Shown here in pieces: positions 49,249 through 56,350 of a DNA stretch of 63,122 bases. The DNA is from a virus, in the IMG/VR virus record IMGVR_UViG_3300030380_004631, positions 1 to 63,122 of that record. One strand, written 5' to 3'. The translations under genes were made by a program, and so were the position numbers. Within the stretch, counting starts at the first letter, position 1. Every line of letters begins with the position of its first letter. The notes beneath the pieces were generated by a model. That model was not told the origin of the DNA and made no database searches. It saw only the letters and a program-made list of their open reading frames with translations.

Positions 49249-49356
49249 TTAGTATATGATTGTGTAAAGCAGTGCACCAACTAAAATTAAAAATATTTTA
49301 GGTGGTATGACCAACAAACAAATTAACAAACAAAATTTATAAAATTGATTTATCAT
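49249..49356 (-). CDS. Tiny membrane protein, 35 residues
   Basis: ATG 49356, TAA 49249-49251. MINQFYKFCLLICLLVIPPK then IFLILVGALLYTIIY: two hydrophobic segments around an IPPK turn. It overlaps the 91-residue gene by 20 bp, and the TAA is next to the leader of the ParB-like gene. Function unknown; possibly superinfection exclusion or lysis related. Confidence 0.6.
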   Translation of the reverse strand: MINQFYKFCLLICLLVIPPKIFLILVGALLYTIIY

Positions 49357-49612
49357 TATCGTCTATCGCTCCTTGTATGTGGCTGTAAAGTAAATCCATC
49401 GCGACCTGCTCATTAATCGGATAGATAGGATGCTCTTCAAAGTTCATAGAACACTGCTGCAACCTACGCATCTGTTCTTGGAAATGGGAGTCTGCATATT
49501 CTAATACTTCTCCATTCACATTATTGACTTGAGTCTTGTCTAAGACATCATCAACTTCTTTTATCCATGTAGCAAAATGGTCACTACTGGTTTTCAACTT
49601 AAGTGTTTTCAT
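49337..49612 (-). CDS. Hypothetical protein, 91 residues
   Basis: LKLKTSSDHFATWIKEVDDV, EYADSHFQEQMRRLQQCSMN and NEQVAMDLLYSHIQGAIDDN: a small helical, acidic protein. Own promoter candidate and leader upstream mark it as an early-type gene. Not recognised. Confidence 0.65.
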   Translation of the reverse strand: MKTLKLKTSSDHFATWIKEVDDVLDKTQVNNVNGEVLEYADSHFQEQMRRLQQCSMNFEEHPIYPINEQVAMDLLYSHIQGAIDDNDKSIL

Positions 49613-49646
49613 GTATACTCTCTTGGTTAGTTTTTTTCATTGCATT

Positions 49647-49674
49647 AATATAGTTATTTTGATATTAAATGCAA
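49647..49674 (-). promoter_or_regulatory. Promoter candidate, TTGCAT-16-TATATT
   Basis: Minus-strand TTGCAT (49669-49674), 16-bp spacer, TATATT (49647-49652), followed by AACTAACCAAGAGAG and the gene at 49612. It is the leftward half of a divergent region with the plus-strand gene at 49705. Confidence 0.55.
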
Positions 49675-49704
49675 GGATTAAATAAGATAGGATAATATAA
49701 GAAT

Positions 49705-49983
49705 ATGACTAAATTTTATATCGTATTATACATGTGCAGTATGCTAAGTGGGCAATGTCCCTCTTATCATTACCCTGGCCATTCATTCCCATCTCACACT
49801 GAATGTGTAGAATTTGGCTACAGAATAGCTTATGGCACATTTAAAAATTTGTACGATTTGGAAGAGTATGACAAAGAATTTATTGAAAATAGTAAAATTG
49901 TTGTAAAATTTCAATGTGAAGAAATTAAAGTTCCTAAAGAAAACCCAATAATACCGCCAAAAAAGCCTAAGATAACCACATAG
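49705..49983 (+). CDS. Small Cys-containing protein, possibly exported
   Basis: 92 residues. MTKFYIVLYMCSMLSGQCPS has a short hydrophobic stretch that may act as signal or anchor; Cys11, Cys18, Cys34 and a later Cys (FQCEEIK) could pair in the periplasm. The end is Pro/Lys-rich (PIIPPKKPKITT). First gene of the plus-strand cluster. Function unknown. Confidence 0.6.
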   Translation: MTKFYIVLYMCSMLSGQCPSYHYPGHSFPSHTECVEFGYRIAYGTFKNLYDLEEYDKEFIENSKIVVKFQCEEIKVPKENPIIPPKKPKITT

Positions 49984-50013
49984 TTGCATTTCTGTCACTT
50001 TTTGATATATAAT
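49984..50013 (+). promoter_or_regulatory. Promoter candidate giving a leaderless transcript
   Basis: TTGCAT (49984-49989), 18-bp spacer, TATAAT (50008-50013). The ATG at 50019 is where transcription would be expected to begin, and no ribosome-binding site is visible, so the gene may be translated from a leaderless message. Confidence 0.5.
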
Positions 50014-50018
50014 ACCAC

Positions 50019-50294
50019 ATGAAGCTATATCGCGTCCAAGCAAAATATAAAAATATATATATAGATGAGATGCTTGAGGCTGAGAACGATAAGGCCGTCC
50101 TTGAGGATTTTAAAAATAAGGTTGCCTCAGGAGATGTAACAGAAAAAGAAGGTGCTGGCTTTGAAAATCCTGACATTCTTTTTTTAACCTTTGAAGAGGT
50201 AGACCGAGATGCTACAAAAGTTAATATCGGAGAAACTTCAGTTGGAGTCCAAATGGGCAACACAAGCGTTATCTCAGGGCAGAGTAACACCTGA
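50019..50294 (+). CDS. Hypothetical protein, 91 residues
   Basis: KLYRVQAKYKNIYIDEMLEA, ENDKAVLEDFKNKVASGDVT then DILFLTFEEVDRDATKVNIG: a small alpha/beta protein with an acidic middle and Ser/Gly/Thr tail. Overlaps the next ORF by 86 bp in another frame. No domain recognised. Confidence 0.6.
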   Translation: MKLYRVQAKYKNIYIDEMLEAENDKAVLEDFKNKVASGDVTEKEGAGFENPDILFLTFEEVDRDATKVNIGETSVGVQMGNTSVISGQSNT

Positions 50295-50394
50295 TATGAA
50301 GTGGATCGATATAAAAATCAAAGATCTTAGAGTTAAGATCAATGATCAAAGTGTTAAAGACGCACAAATAGGTCTTTTAGATATTGCTAGTTAA
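50209..50394 (+). CDS. Small helical protein, 61 residues
   Basis: MLQKLISEKLQLESKWATQA, LSQGRVTPDMKWIDIKIKDL, ending NDQSVKDAQIGLLDIAS. A GAGG lies nine bases upstream of the ATG. The WATQAL...VTPDMKWIDIKIKDLR pattern looks like a conserved small phage protein. The stop lies within the stem of the following terminator. Confidence 0.6.
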   Translation: MLQKLISEKLQLESKWATQALSQGRVTPDMKWIDIKIKDLRVKINDQSVKDAQIGLLDIAS

Positions 50395-50412
50395 ATAACT
50401 AGCTTTTTTATT
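50386..50412 (+). terminator. Rho-independent terminator
   Basis: GCTAGTT (50386-50392), AAAT loop, AACTAGC, then TTTTTT with further T-rich sequence. It overlaps the stop codon of the 61-residue gene and ends the first plus-strand unit. Confidence 0.75.
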
Positions 50413-50438
50413 TTTTTCAATTATTCTGTAGGCCATCT

Positions 50439-50939
50439 ATGTCTCTAAAAAAAGATTGCTTCTTGTATGATGTGCCGCAACACGAAAAACATAAAACAGA
50501 AATAATTAATTTAATAAAACAAATACCAAAAAATTCTTATAATAATATTACTCACACAGATTGGAATTTACCACCAACACTACACAGAGCTTGGTACGAT
50601 TATTTTGTAAAAAATATTTTTATATCTTGGCAAGATAAATTTTCTGACGATACAAATTCAAATGTACATTTACACAATGCTTGGTTTCAATGGTATGAAA
50701 AAAATGATTTTCATCCATGGCATACACATGAACAAACACACTTTACAAATATTTATTATTTAAGTTTACCCAACAAAGAAATTAGAACAAAAGTAAAAAC
50801 ACTAGAAGAAGAAAAAAATTTTGATTTACATGAAGGACAGATCCTTTCCATACCTGCGTATTGGAAACATAAGTCACCTCCCAATACCTGTGATGAACCT
50901 AAAATAATTATTTCTTTCAATATAGAATTAAATTGTTAA
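50439..50939 (+). CDS. 2OG-Fe(II) oxygenase, TIGR02466-like
   Basis: 166 residues. FHPWHTHEQTHFTNIYYLSL gives HxH (His95, His97), EGQILSIPAYWKHKSPPNTC gives His144, and KIIISFNIELN ends the beta-helix. The only oxygenase gene on the plus strand. The start has no strong ribosome-binding site. An Arg for 2-oxoglutarate is not obvious near the end; Lys155 may replace it. Confidence 0.72.
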   Translation: MSLKKDCFLYDVPQHEKHKTEIINLIKQIPKNSYNNITHTDWNLPPTLHRAWYDYFVKNIFISWQDKFSDDTNSNVHLHNAWFQWYEKNDFHPWHTHEQTHFTNIYYLSLPNKEIRTKVKTLEEEKNFDLHEGQILSIPAYWKHKSPPNTCDEPKIIISFNIELNC

Positions 50940-51065
50940 AAAGCATTCAGTGTCGCAGCTAGAATAAAACCCCTGACACAAGCAGTCGTCTACTATTCAA
51001 TAAAATAAATTTTCTAAAAAACGGGCATGTTATAATTAGGTATATAAAAATAAAAGGAGAATAAA

Positions 51066-51188
51066 ATGTGGTATCACCCAAACTATTATAAAGAGCTTAG
51101 AAAAATCCGCGAGCTCGAAAAAAAGAAGGAGGAGGAGAACAAGAAGGACAAGGAATCCGAGTCTGACTCCCAAGATAAATCGGAATAG
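51066..51188 (+). CDS. Small charged protein, 40 residues
   Basis: ATG 51066 with AGGAG six bases upstream. MWYHPNYYKELRKIRELEKK then KEEENKKDKESESDSQDKSE. Aromatic N-terminus and highly charged tail. An extended -10 (TGTTATAAT, 51026-51034) lies upstream. It is convergent with the polymerase gene, with a hairpin in between. Likely real; function unknown. Confidence 0.72.
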   Translation: MWYHPNYYKELRKIRELEKKKEEENKKDKESESDSQDKSE

Positions 51189-51195
51189 TTTTTAG

Positions 51196-51218
51196 GTCCT
51201 TGCACTTAGTGCAGGGAC
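51196..51218. terminator. Hairpin between convergent genes
   Basis: GTCCTTGCAC, loop TTA, GTGCAGGGAC: 10-bp stem with one G-U pair. It lies between the plus-strand 40-residue gene and the minus-strand polymerase gene. There is no proper T-run on either side, so efficiency as a terminator is uncertain. Confidence 0.5.
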
Positions 51219-51220
51219 TA

Positions 51221-53089
51221 CTATTCTTTAGCTTCTCCCCAGGATCGTCCGAGTGCAATATCAACTTTGGAAGGAACCTTGAGATGTTCGATTGCTCCCT
51301 CCATGATTTGTTTGACATCGTTGATATCTTTCTCTTCATTAATTGAAAAACATAACTCATCATGTATTTGTAGTAAAGGTTTATATCCTGCTTTAAAACA
51401 TTCTATCATAGCTTGTTTTGTTTGATCTGCTGCAGATCCCTGTATTAATCTATTCAATGCTTTATAAGTAAATGCTCTTCTTACGTTATTTCCATAATGA
51501 GCTTTAGCAGCCTCGTAATCCATTGCCTTGTTCATTCCGAAGGTAGCAGGCTCCCACATGTCAAATCGGCATTTACGACCCATTATAGTCCGAATAAAGC
51601 CATACTTTGAGGCACTATTAGACACCTCAGTAGCTAATTTCTTAACAAAAGGAACTCTGGTGTTATAAGTTTGCAGCAATATTTCAGCAGCGTCCTTATT
51701 TATACCTAATTCCCTAGCTAATTTGGCTTTACCCATACCGTAGAATAACCCAAGGTTAATTGTTTTTGCGTGTGTCCTAGATATACCCGCCATATCTGCA
51801 ACTATTTGGTGAAAGTCAGCAGACTCATTTTGATAAGCTTCAATGAATTCATCTGCACCAGTAAACTTTTCATTTACTGATGCAGCATAGTGTGCAACTA
51901 ACCTAGGCTCTTGTTGTGAGTAATCGAAACTACCCCATTGTCTACCTTCTTCAGGTAAAAACAAACTTCTAATCTTATCTCCCATTTCTTTATTTCTTGC
52001 TGGAATTTGCTGGAGGTTTGGGTTTGAATATGATAATCGTCCAGAAACTGTACCACCTTGGTCAGAACGTAATTGATTAATTTCTGAATGTATTCTGCCC
52101 TTATGTGTGTATCTTAAAATGGAGTCTATGAATGTTGAATGGAATTTATTTATTTCTCTTGCTTCTCTTATTAGTTGGGCTATCGGGTTATCACAATTTA
52201 CTAACCAGTTTTGGGTAAAGCTAGGCTCTTCAGTTTTCGCTGTCCGTGGGTAGTCAACACCTATTCTATCAAACACTTGTGCTACAGATCTTGCAGCCCA
52301 TATATCTACATCTAATGTAGTCTCTTTTTTAATTTTATATAAAACTTCATTCTCTTTTTTCTTAAATTCTGATTTAAGACTGTGAGCCTTGTCTTCATCA
52401 ACTCTTATACCTCTTCTTCTAGTATCAATTAAGATAGGCAACAGTTCCATTTCCATGTCCCAAACATCATGTAAATTCTGTTTAGTAATTTCTGATTTGA
52501 ATCTTTGCCAGAGCTTTAGGGTAAGTGCTGCATCTTGCTCTGCATAGAAGCCTACATAGCCCGCAGGCAGCCTCCACATGTCAGCTTTGGGGTCAATTCC
52601 CCATTCTTTAGCTTTCTCATTTAAAAATGTTTCGTTTTTAATTTCACCTAAATAATCTTTTGCACATGCATTAAGACTAAAACTAAATCTGTTCTCATTA
52701 ATTAATGCAGCAGCAATCATTGTATCTATAATTTTACCATTAATGTTAAAACCATTTACTAACAACCATCCAACATCGTAACTAGCATTATGAAATATTT
52801 TTGTAGCTGGAGTATTTAATACATCTTGCATCCAAGCAGTTGTCATGGCGAGATCCATGTTACCACCTGCATCATGAGCTATTGGAAAGTACCATTGTTG
52901 ATCAAATGCAGCAACAGCAAAACCTACAATGTGGCCATCAAAGGTTGCCCAACCAGATCCTTTTGTTTTTAAGTTTGGATCTTTAGTCTCTAAGTCGATT
53001 GCAATTTCTTTAGCTTGAGATAAATCTGGATATTCAGAGGGACATACCCAATCGCTATCGTTATATATAAAATTAAGTTGATGTGTCAT
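51221..53089 (-). CDS. polA: DNA polymerase, family A, with 3'-5' exonuclease
   Basis: 622 residues. Exonuclease motifs: EIAIDLETKDPNL (Asp32, Glu34), IFHNASYDVGWLL (Asp105), FYAEQDAALTLKL (Tyr182, Asp186). Polymerase motif A GSFDYSQQEPRLVAH (Asp389), motif B SRTHAKTINLGLFYGMG (Arg438, Lys442, Leu446, Tyr450), motif C LLQIHDELCFS (His576, Asp577). The residue at the position of E. coli Phe762 is Leu. No 5' nuclease domain. It replicates the phage genome with the primase and helicase upstream. Confidence 0.95.
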   Translation of the reverse strand: MTHQLNFIYNDSDWVCPSEYPDLSQAKEIAIDLETKDPNLKTKGSGWATFDGHIVGFAVAAFDQQWYFPIAHDAGGNMDLAMTTAWMQDVLNTPATKIFHNASYDVGWLLVNGFNINGKIIDTMIAAALINENRFSFSLNACAKDYLGEIKNETFLNEKAKEWGIDPKADMWRLPAGYVGFYAEQDAALTLKLWQRFKSEITKQNLHDVWDMEMELLPILIDTRRRGIRVDEDKAHSLKSEFKKKENEVLYKIKKETTLDVDIWAARSVAQVFDRIGVDYPRTAKTEEPSFTQNWLVNCDNPIAQLIREAREINKFHSTFIDSILRYTHKGRIHSEINQLRSDQGGTVSGRLSYSNPNLQQIPARNKEMGDKIRSLFLPEEGRQWGSFDYSQQEPRLVAHYAASVNEKFTGADEFIEAYQNESADFHQIVADMAGISRTHAKTINLGLFYGMGKAKLARELGINKDAAEILLQTYNTRVPFVKKLATEVSNSASKYGFIRTIMGRKCRFDMWEPATFGMNKAMDYEAAKAHYGNNVRRAFTYKALNRLIQGSAADQTKQAMIECFKAGYKPLLQIHDELCFSINEEKDINDVKQIMEGAIEHLKVPSKVDIALGRSWGEAKE

Positions 53090-53663
53090 TTATAACTCCG
53101 TTACTATCTATAGATATATTTCCTGATATGGATATTCTTACATCATCACTATCAAAAAATGGATACACTGTGTGAGGTAATTTTGCAGGAAAAAATATTA
53201 TTTTACCTTCATCTTCTTTTGTTAAATTAATTGCATATTGCTCTATGTTTCCTATTATATTTGTGTAACAAAACTCAAATTTAGATTCTATCGGTATTTT
53301 TAACCACAAACTATAACTAAAAAGGCCATCGTGTATATGATTAGGGACATATTCTCCTTTTCTTTGAAAATTAAACCAAGGGTAATCAAGATTAAAATTA
53401 AGATCTTTTGTTAGCAATCTTATATTTTTAAGTTGGGGAAAATTTTTATCATATTCAAGAAAAAGTGTTTTAATGTATTCAAAAAATTCTTCTTTTGTAT
53501 TTACAAGATATTTGTGCTTTGCAACACCTTTATCTGTACAACCAGATACTAAATCTGGATTCTTTAATTCGGCATAATCACTTTCAGATAATAATTTATT
53601 AAACAATTTTTTTGGTACTGTGTCTCTTAAAATACCAAAATTAGGCAAATTTTTTATTTCCAT
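53073..53663 (-). CDS. 2OG-Fe(II) oxygenase-like protein
   Basis: 196 residues. GEYVPNHIHDGLFSYSLWLK gives HxH (His109, His111), GKIIFFPAKLPHTVYPFFDS gives His164, and DVRISISGNISID supplies the Arg176 and closing strand. It overlaps the polymerase by 17 bp, so it is co-translated with replication genes, unlike the oxygenases in the tail module. Substrate unknown. Confidence 0.78.
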   Translation of the reverse strand: MEIKNLPNFGILRDTVPKKLFNKLLSESDYAELKNPDLVSGCTDKGVAKHKYLVNTKEEFFEYIKTLFLEYDKNFPQLKNIRLLTKDLNFNLDYPWFNFQRKGEYVPNHIHDGLFSYSLWLKIPIESKFEFCYTNIIGNIEQYAINLTKEDEGKIIFFPAKLPHTVYPFFDSDDVRISISGNISIDSNGVINDTST

Positions 53664-53749
53664 ATTTCTTCGTTATTCCAATAAATTAATAGTAAAACAA
53701 TTAAACTAAATATTAATAATATCAATGAAATAGAGATAATCCATTTCAT
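53654..53749 (-). CDS. Tiny membrane protein, 31 residues
   Basis: ATG 53749 overlaps the stop of the DUF3310 gene (ATGA); TAA at 53654-53656, overlapping the oxygenase start by 10 bp. MKWIISISLILLIFSLIVLL then LIYWNNEEIWK: a single transmembrane helix. Its place inside the replication operon is curious; a membrane tether is possible. Confidence 0.62.
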   Translation of the reverse strand: MKWIISISLILLIFSLIVLLLIYWNNEEIWK

Positions 53750-53991
53750 TTTTTCTTAGCATCTTTCATTCTTTTTATTTCTAATTGACAATAGTGTATT
53801 ATCTTTTCTAAGTCTTCAACTTTGTTTTTAAATAAATATCTACAAACATATTTCACGACATTGCCTTGAAAGAAAGAAAGTTTATTTTTTGATATAAATT
53901 CATAAGGTTGAATCTCAAAAAATTTATAGTGAGATCCCCCAATTTGCTTATCTTGCGGAAATGCATCATCAAACATATCTTTATCACTCAT
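53746..53991 (-). CDS. DUF3310-like protein
   Basis: 81 residues. KQIGGSHYKFFEIQPYEFIS then FFQGNVVKYVCRYLFKNKVE DLEKIIHYCQ is the DUF3310/SaV-like signature (GGxHY...IQP...GNxxKYxxRY..K....DLxKxxxY). Often annotated as nucleotide kinase without proof. Common next to phage replication genes. Overlaps the next upstream gene by 4 bp. Confidence 0.82.
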   Translation of the reverse strand: MSDKDMFDDAFPQDKQIGGSHYKFFEIQPYEFISKNKLSFFQGNVVKYVCRYLFKNKVEDLEKIIHYCQLEIKRMKDAKKK

Positions 53992-54191
53992 AGTCCAAAC
54001 CCTTTCAATATTCCTAGCTTTTCTTCAGCGTTAGCAATTTTTTCTATCAACTTATCTACTTCATCAATATGCTGCGGATGTTCTCCTATTCCAACAGGCT
54101 TTTCTAGATATATTTTTATAGTCGCTTCAGCTTCTGATATCTGTGCAGTATATCTGTCTTCTAAAGCATCTAGTATTACTTTTCTAAACAT
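53988..54191 (-). CDS. Small helical hypothetical protein
   Basis: 67 residues: FRKVILDALEDRYTAQISEA then EATIKIYLEKPVGIGEHPQH and DKLIEKIANAEEKLGILKGF. Acidic coiled-coil-like helices around a PVGIGEHP turn. A one-base and a 4-base overlap with its neighbours show it belongs to the operon. Function unknown. Confidence 0.62.
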   Translation of the reverse strand: MFRKVILDALEDRYTAQISEAEATIKIYLEKPVGIGEHPQHIDEVDKLIEKIANAEEKLGILKGFGL

Positions 54192-54759
54192 TACCCCTCC
54201 ATTATTTTTAGTTGCGTTAAATTTGATCCGATCGTGCCTTTTACAAATACATTAAAAGATAAACTTATTCTAAGATAATCCTGTGTATGATTCTTAACAC
54301 AGTGTTTTAAGTTTGAAGGAAACAATAGCAGCTTACCTGTGGTCACAGGTATTGTCCAATGTGTTGAATTATACATATTAAAATCTTTAATCTCTGAAAA
54401 TGTTATTGCGTGATCATCTATCATAAACTCTATTGAGTCATTATCAATATTACTATCTATGTAAAATACTCCTGAGATGTATGAGTTAGGATGACTATGC
54501 ACATGATGAAATGTATTTTTATTATTATAGTAAAGTAATTATTTATATGCTCAAGAAAAAAACCATGTAATTCCTCCAGCTCCTTACTTTCTAATATGTT
54601 ATTATTAAAAGACATGTAATTGCCGCCACGATTTTTTACAACATTTCCAGTTTGTTGTGCCACAAAAACATTTTCTTGTTCTGTAAGATTTCTATCTAAC
54701 ATTGCACTATACAATGGTATTGAAAATAGTGGTTCAATCTTATGCATAATTTGCTTCAT
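54191..54759 (-). pseudogene. 2OG-Fe(II) oxygenase (TIGR02466-like) broken by a frameshift
   Basis: Two frames join into one family member. The first (54759 down to about 54530) has PLFSIPLYSAMLDRNLTEQE and ELEELHGFFLEHINNYFT; the second (from about 54525 to 54191) has HHVHSHPNSYISGVFYIDSN with metal His residues and LFPSNLKHCVKNH, RISLSFNVF. A shift is needed within about 54515-54535 (an A/T run), most simply one missing base. All catalytic parts survive in the two pieces. A sequencing error, a real mutation or programmed slippage cannot be told apart here. Confidence 0.8.
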
Positions 54760-56350
54760 AAAGTTTAAAATATTTTCCTAATGGAAAGTTATATTGATGG
54801 TAAGTTCCTAATAAATGAAGTGATCCTTTAGATCTTGTAGCACCTGTATACCACACTCTAAGTTCTTTTATTTTTTCAGATAAATTTTTCTTTTCGTAGT
54901 GTGAAGGAAAATTACATTTACTGGCCAAGACAACATTATCTGCCTCACCGCCCTTAACTTGATGTATCGTATCAATAATAATTTTTGGTGGTTGTGATAA
55001 ATCTACACCTTCTCTCATAAGTTTTTTAAAATACTGCTTATCTTTGTCCTTAAATTTTCTTTTAAATGCTTGTTCCCATGGTTCTTTTTGATCTCGCATA
55101 CCACACCTTAAATGTAATTCATCAAAAGTAAACACTTGATTTGGATGTGCAAAGCTCCATTTTTTACTTTCAGATGACCGGTATCCGTGGTCTATGTTTA
55201 ATAAATACTCATACATGACTGTAGCTTCTTCTCTAGTTATAGATCCACCCTCACAAATCTTCTTCCAATTTTCTATTGCAGCAAATTGATTCGGCTCAAA
55301 TGATTTATTACCTTTTACATCTTGATAATATAAGGATAGGTTACGAGCTTCTGTTTGTAATTCTTTTTTAACATCATTGATTCTTGCTAACACCATCCAA
55401 CTACCTTCCATGTCCCAAGGTACTTTCTTTAATCCATTCCATCTATGTATAGAGCCCTCTTTACCATTAGAATAAAATTCTTTTTGTACTCTATTGTTAC
55501 CCATAGAATTTAAAATACACTTAGAAAAAAAATGTACATTCTTATTTAATCTTACAGATTTTTTTAACACCAAACTTCTACCAGGAAAGGTTTGAAAATG
55601 TTCTACATCTGCACCATTCCATTCATAAATAGCTTGGTCATCATCTCCTGCAATGTAAACTCTATGTACAGCCTTAGCTAATTTTACAACTAAATCCCAT
55701 TGTAAAGGTGTTAAGTCTTGAGCTTCATCAACCATCAATACTTTAAACGGTATGGACAAACCCTCATCAATAAATTTTTGTACCATGTCAGTAAAATCCA
55801 ATCTATCCGGTGTCCGTTGTCCGTTCTCTAACTCCATAGTTTTAAATTCTTCATACCCTGCAATAATAGATTTAAATTGCTGCAACCTCACAGCTTTTCT
55901 TGGCTGTTGTTTATATAACCAAACAGGATCTACCTTCATGTTTCTTGCCCTGTCATATATTTGTAAGGACCAATTGTTATAAACTTTAGCATCATCATGG
56001 CCTTCTTTGTAATTTACTTTTATTGTTCCGTACTGAGTATGAAACATAAGCATATCTACTTTAGGATCTAATACAGGAATCTCTGAGAATTGTTGTCTAG
56101 CTAAACTATGTAAGGTTCTAAAAAATTTAAAATCATCTTCATCATACTCTTTAAATCTTTTTCTAACTCTAGCTACACATTCATCTACTGCTTTGTTGGT
56201 GAACGATATGTAACAGATCTCATCAGGTGAGTATCCTTGTTTTAAATATCGCTGCACTCGTTTCAATAAATTTTCAGTCTTACCTGTACCAGGAGGACCA
56301 AATATTTTAATTGTCTTCCCATGAAGCTTTTGCTTTAACGAATTTGACAT
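54740..56350 (-). CDS. UvrD/Rep-like superfamily 1 helicase
   Basis: 536 residues. Walker A IFGPPGTGKTENLLKRVQ (residues 17-34), Ia YISFTNKAVDECVARVR, Walker B VLMVDEAQDLTPLQWDLV, motif III YIAGDDDQAIYEWNGADV, motif V region IIDTIHQVKGGEADNVVLAS and motif VI VWYTGATRSKGSLHLL. A complete DNA helicase, probably unwinding ahead of the polymerase. It overlaps the primase by 44 bp and the frameshifted oxygenase by 20 bp. Confidence 0.92.
   Translation of the reverse strand: MSNSLKQKLHGKTIKIFGPPGTGKTENLLKRVQRYLKQGYSPDEICYISFTNKAVDECVARVRKRFKEYDEDDFKFFRTLHSLARQQFSEIPVLDPKVDMLMFHTQYGTIKVNYKEGHDDAKVYNNWSLQIYDRARNMKVDPVWLYKQQPRKAVRLQQFKSIIAGYEEFKTMELENGQRTPDRLDFTDMVQKFIDEGLSIPFKVLMVDEAQDLTPLQWDLVVKLAKAVHRVYIAGDDDQAIYEWNGADVEHFQTFPGRSLVLKKSVRLNKNVHFFSKCILNSMGNNRVQKEFYSNGKEGSIHRWNGLKKVPWDMEGSWMVLARINDVKKELQTEARNLSLYYQDVKGNKSFEPNQFAAIENWKKICEGGSITREEATVMYEYLLNIDHGYRSSESKKWSFAHPNQVFTFDELHLRCGMRDQKEPWEQAFKRKFKDKDKQYFKKLMREGVDLSQPPKIIIDTIHQVKGGEADNVVLASKCNFPSHYEKKNLSEKIKELRVWYTGATRSKGSLHLLGTYHQYNFPLGKYFKLYEANYA

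Noticed and set aside
51097-51363. Minus-strand ORF of 88 codons overlapping the polymerase C-terminus
   Set aside because: It is an alternative frame of the polymerase and antisense to the 40-residue gene; the Cys-rich pattern (CTKCKDLKT) arises from the hairpin and Glu/Lys codons.
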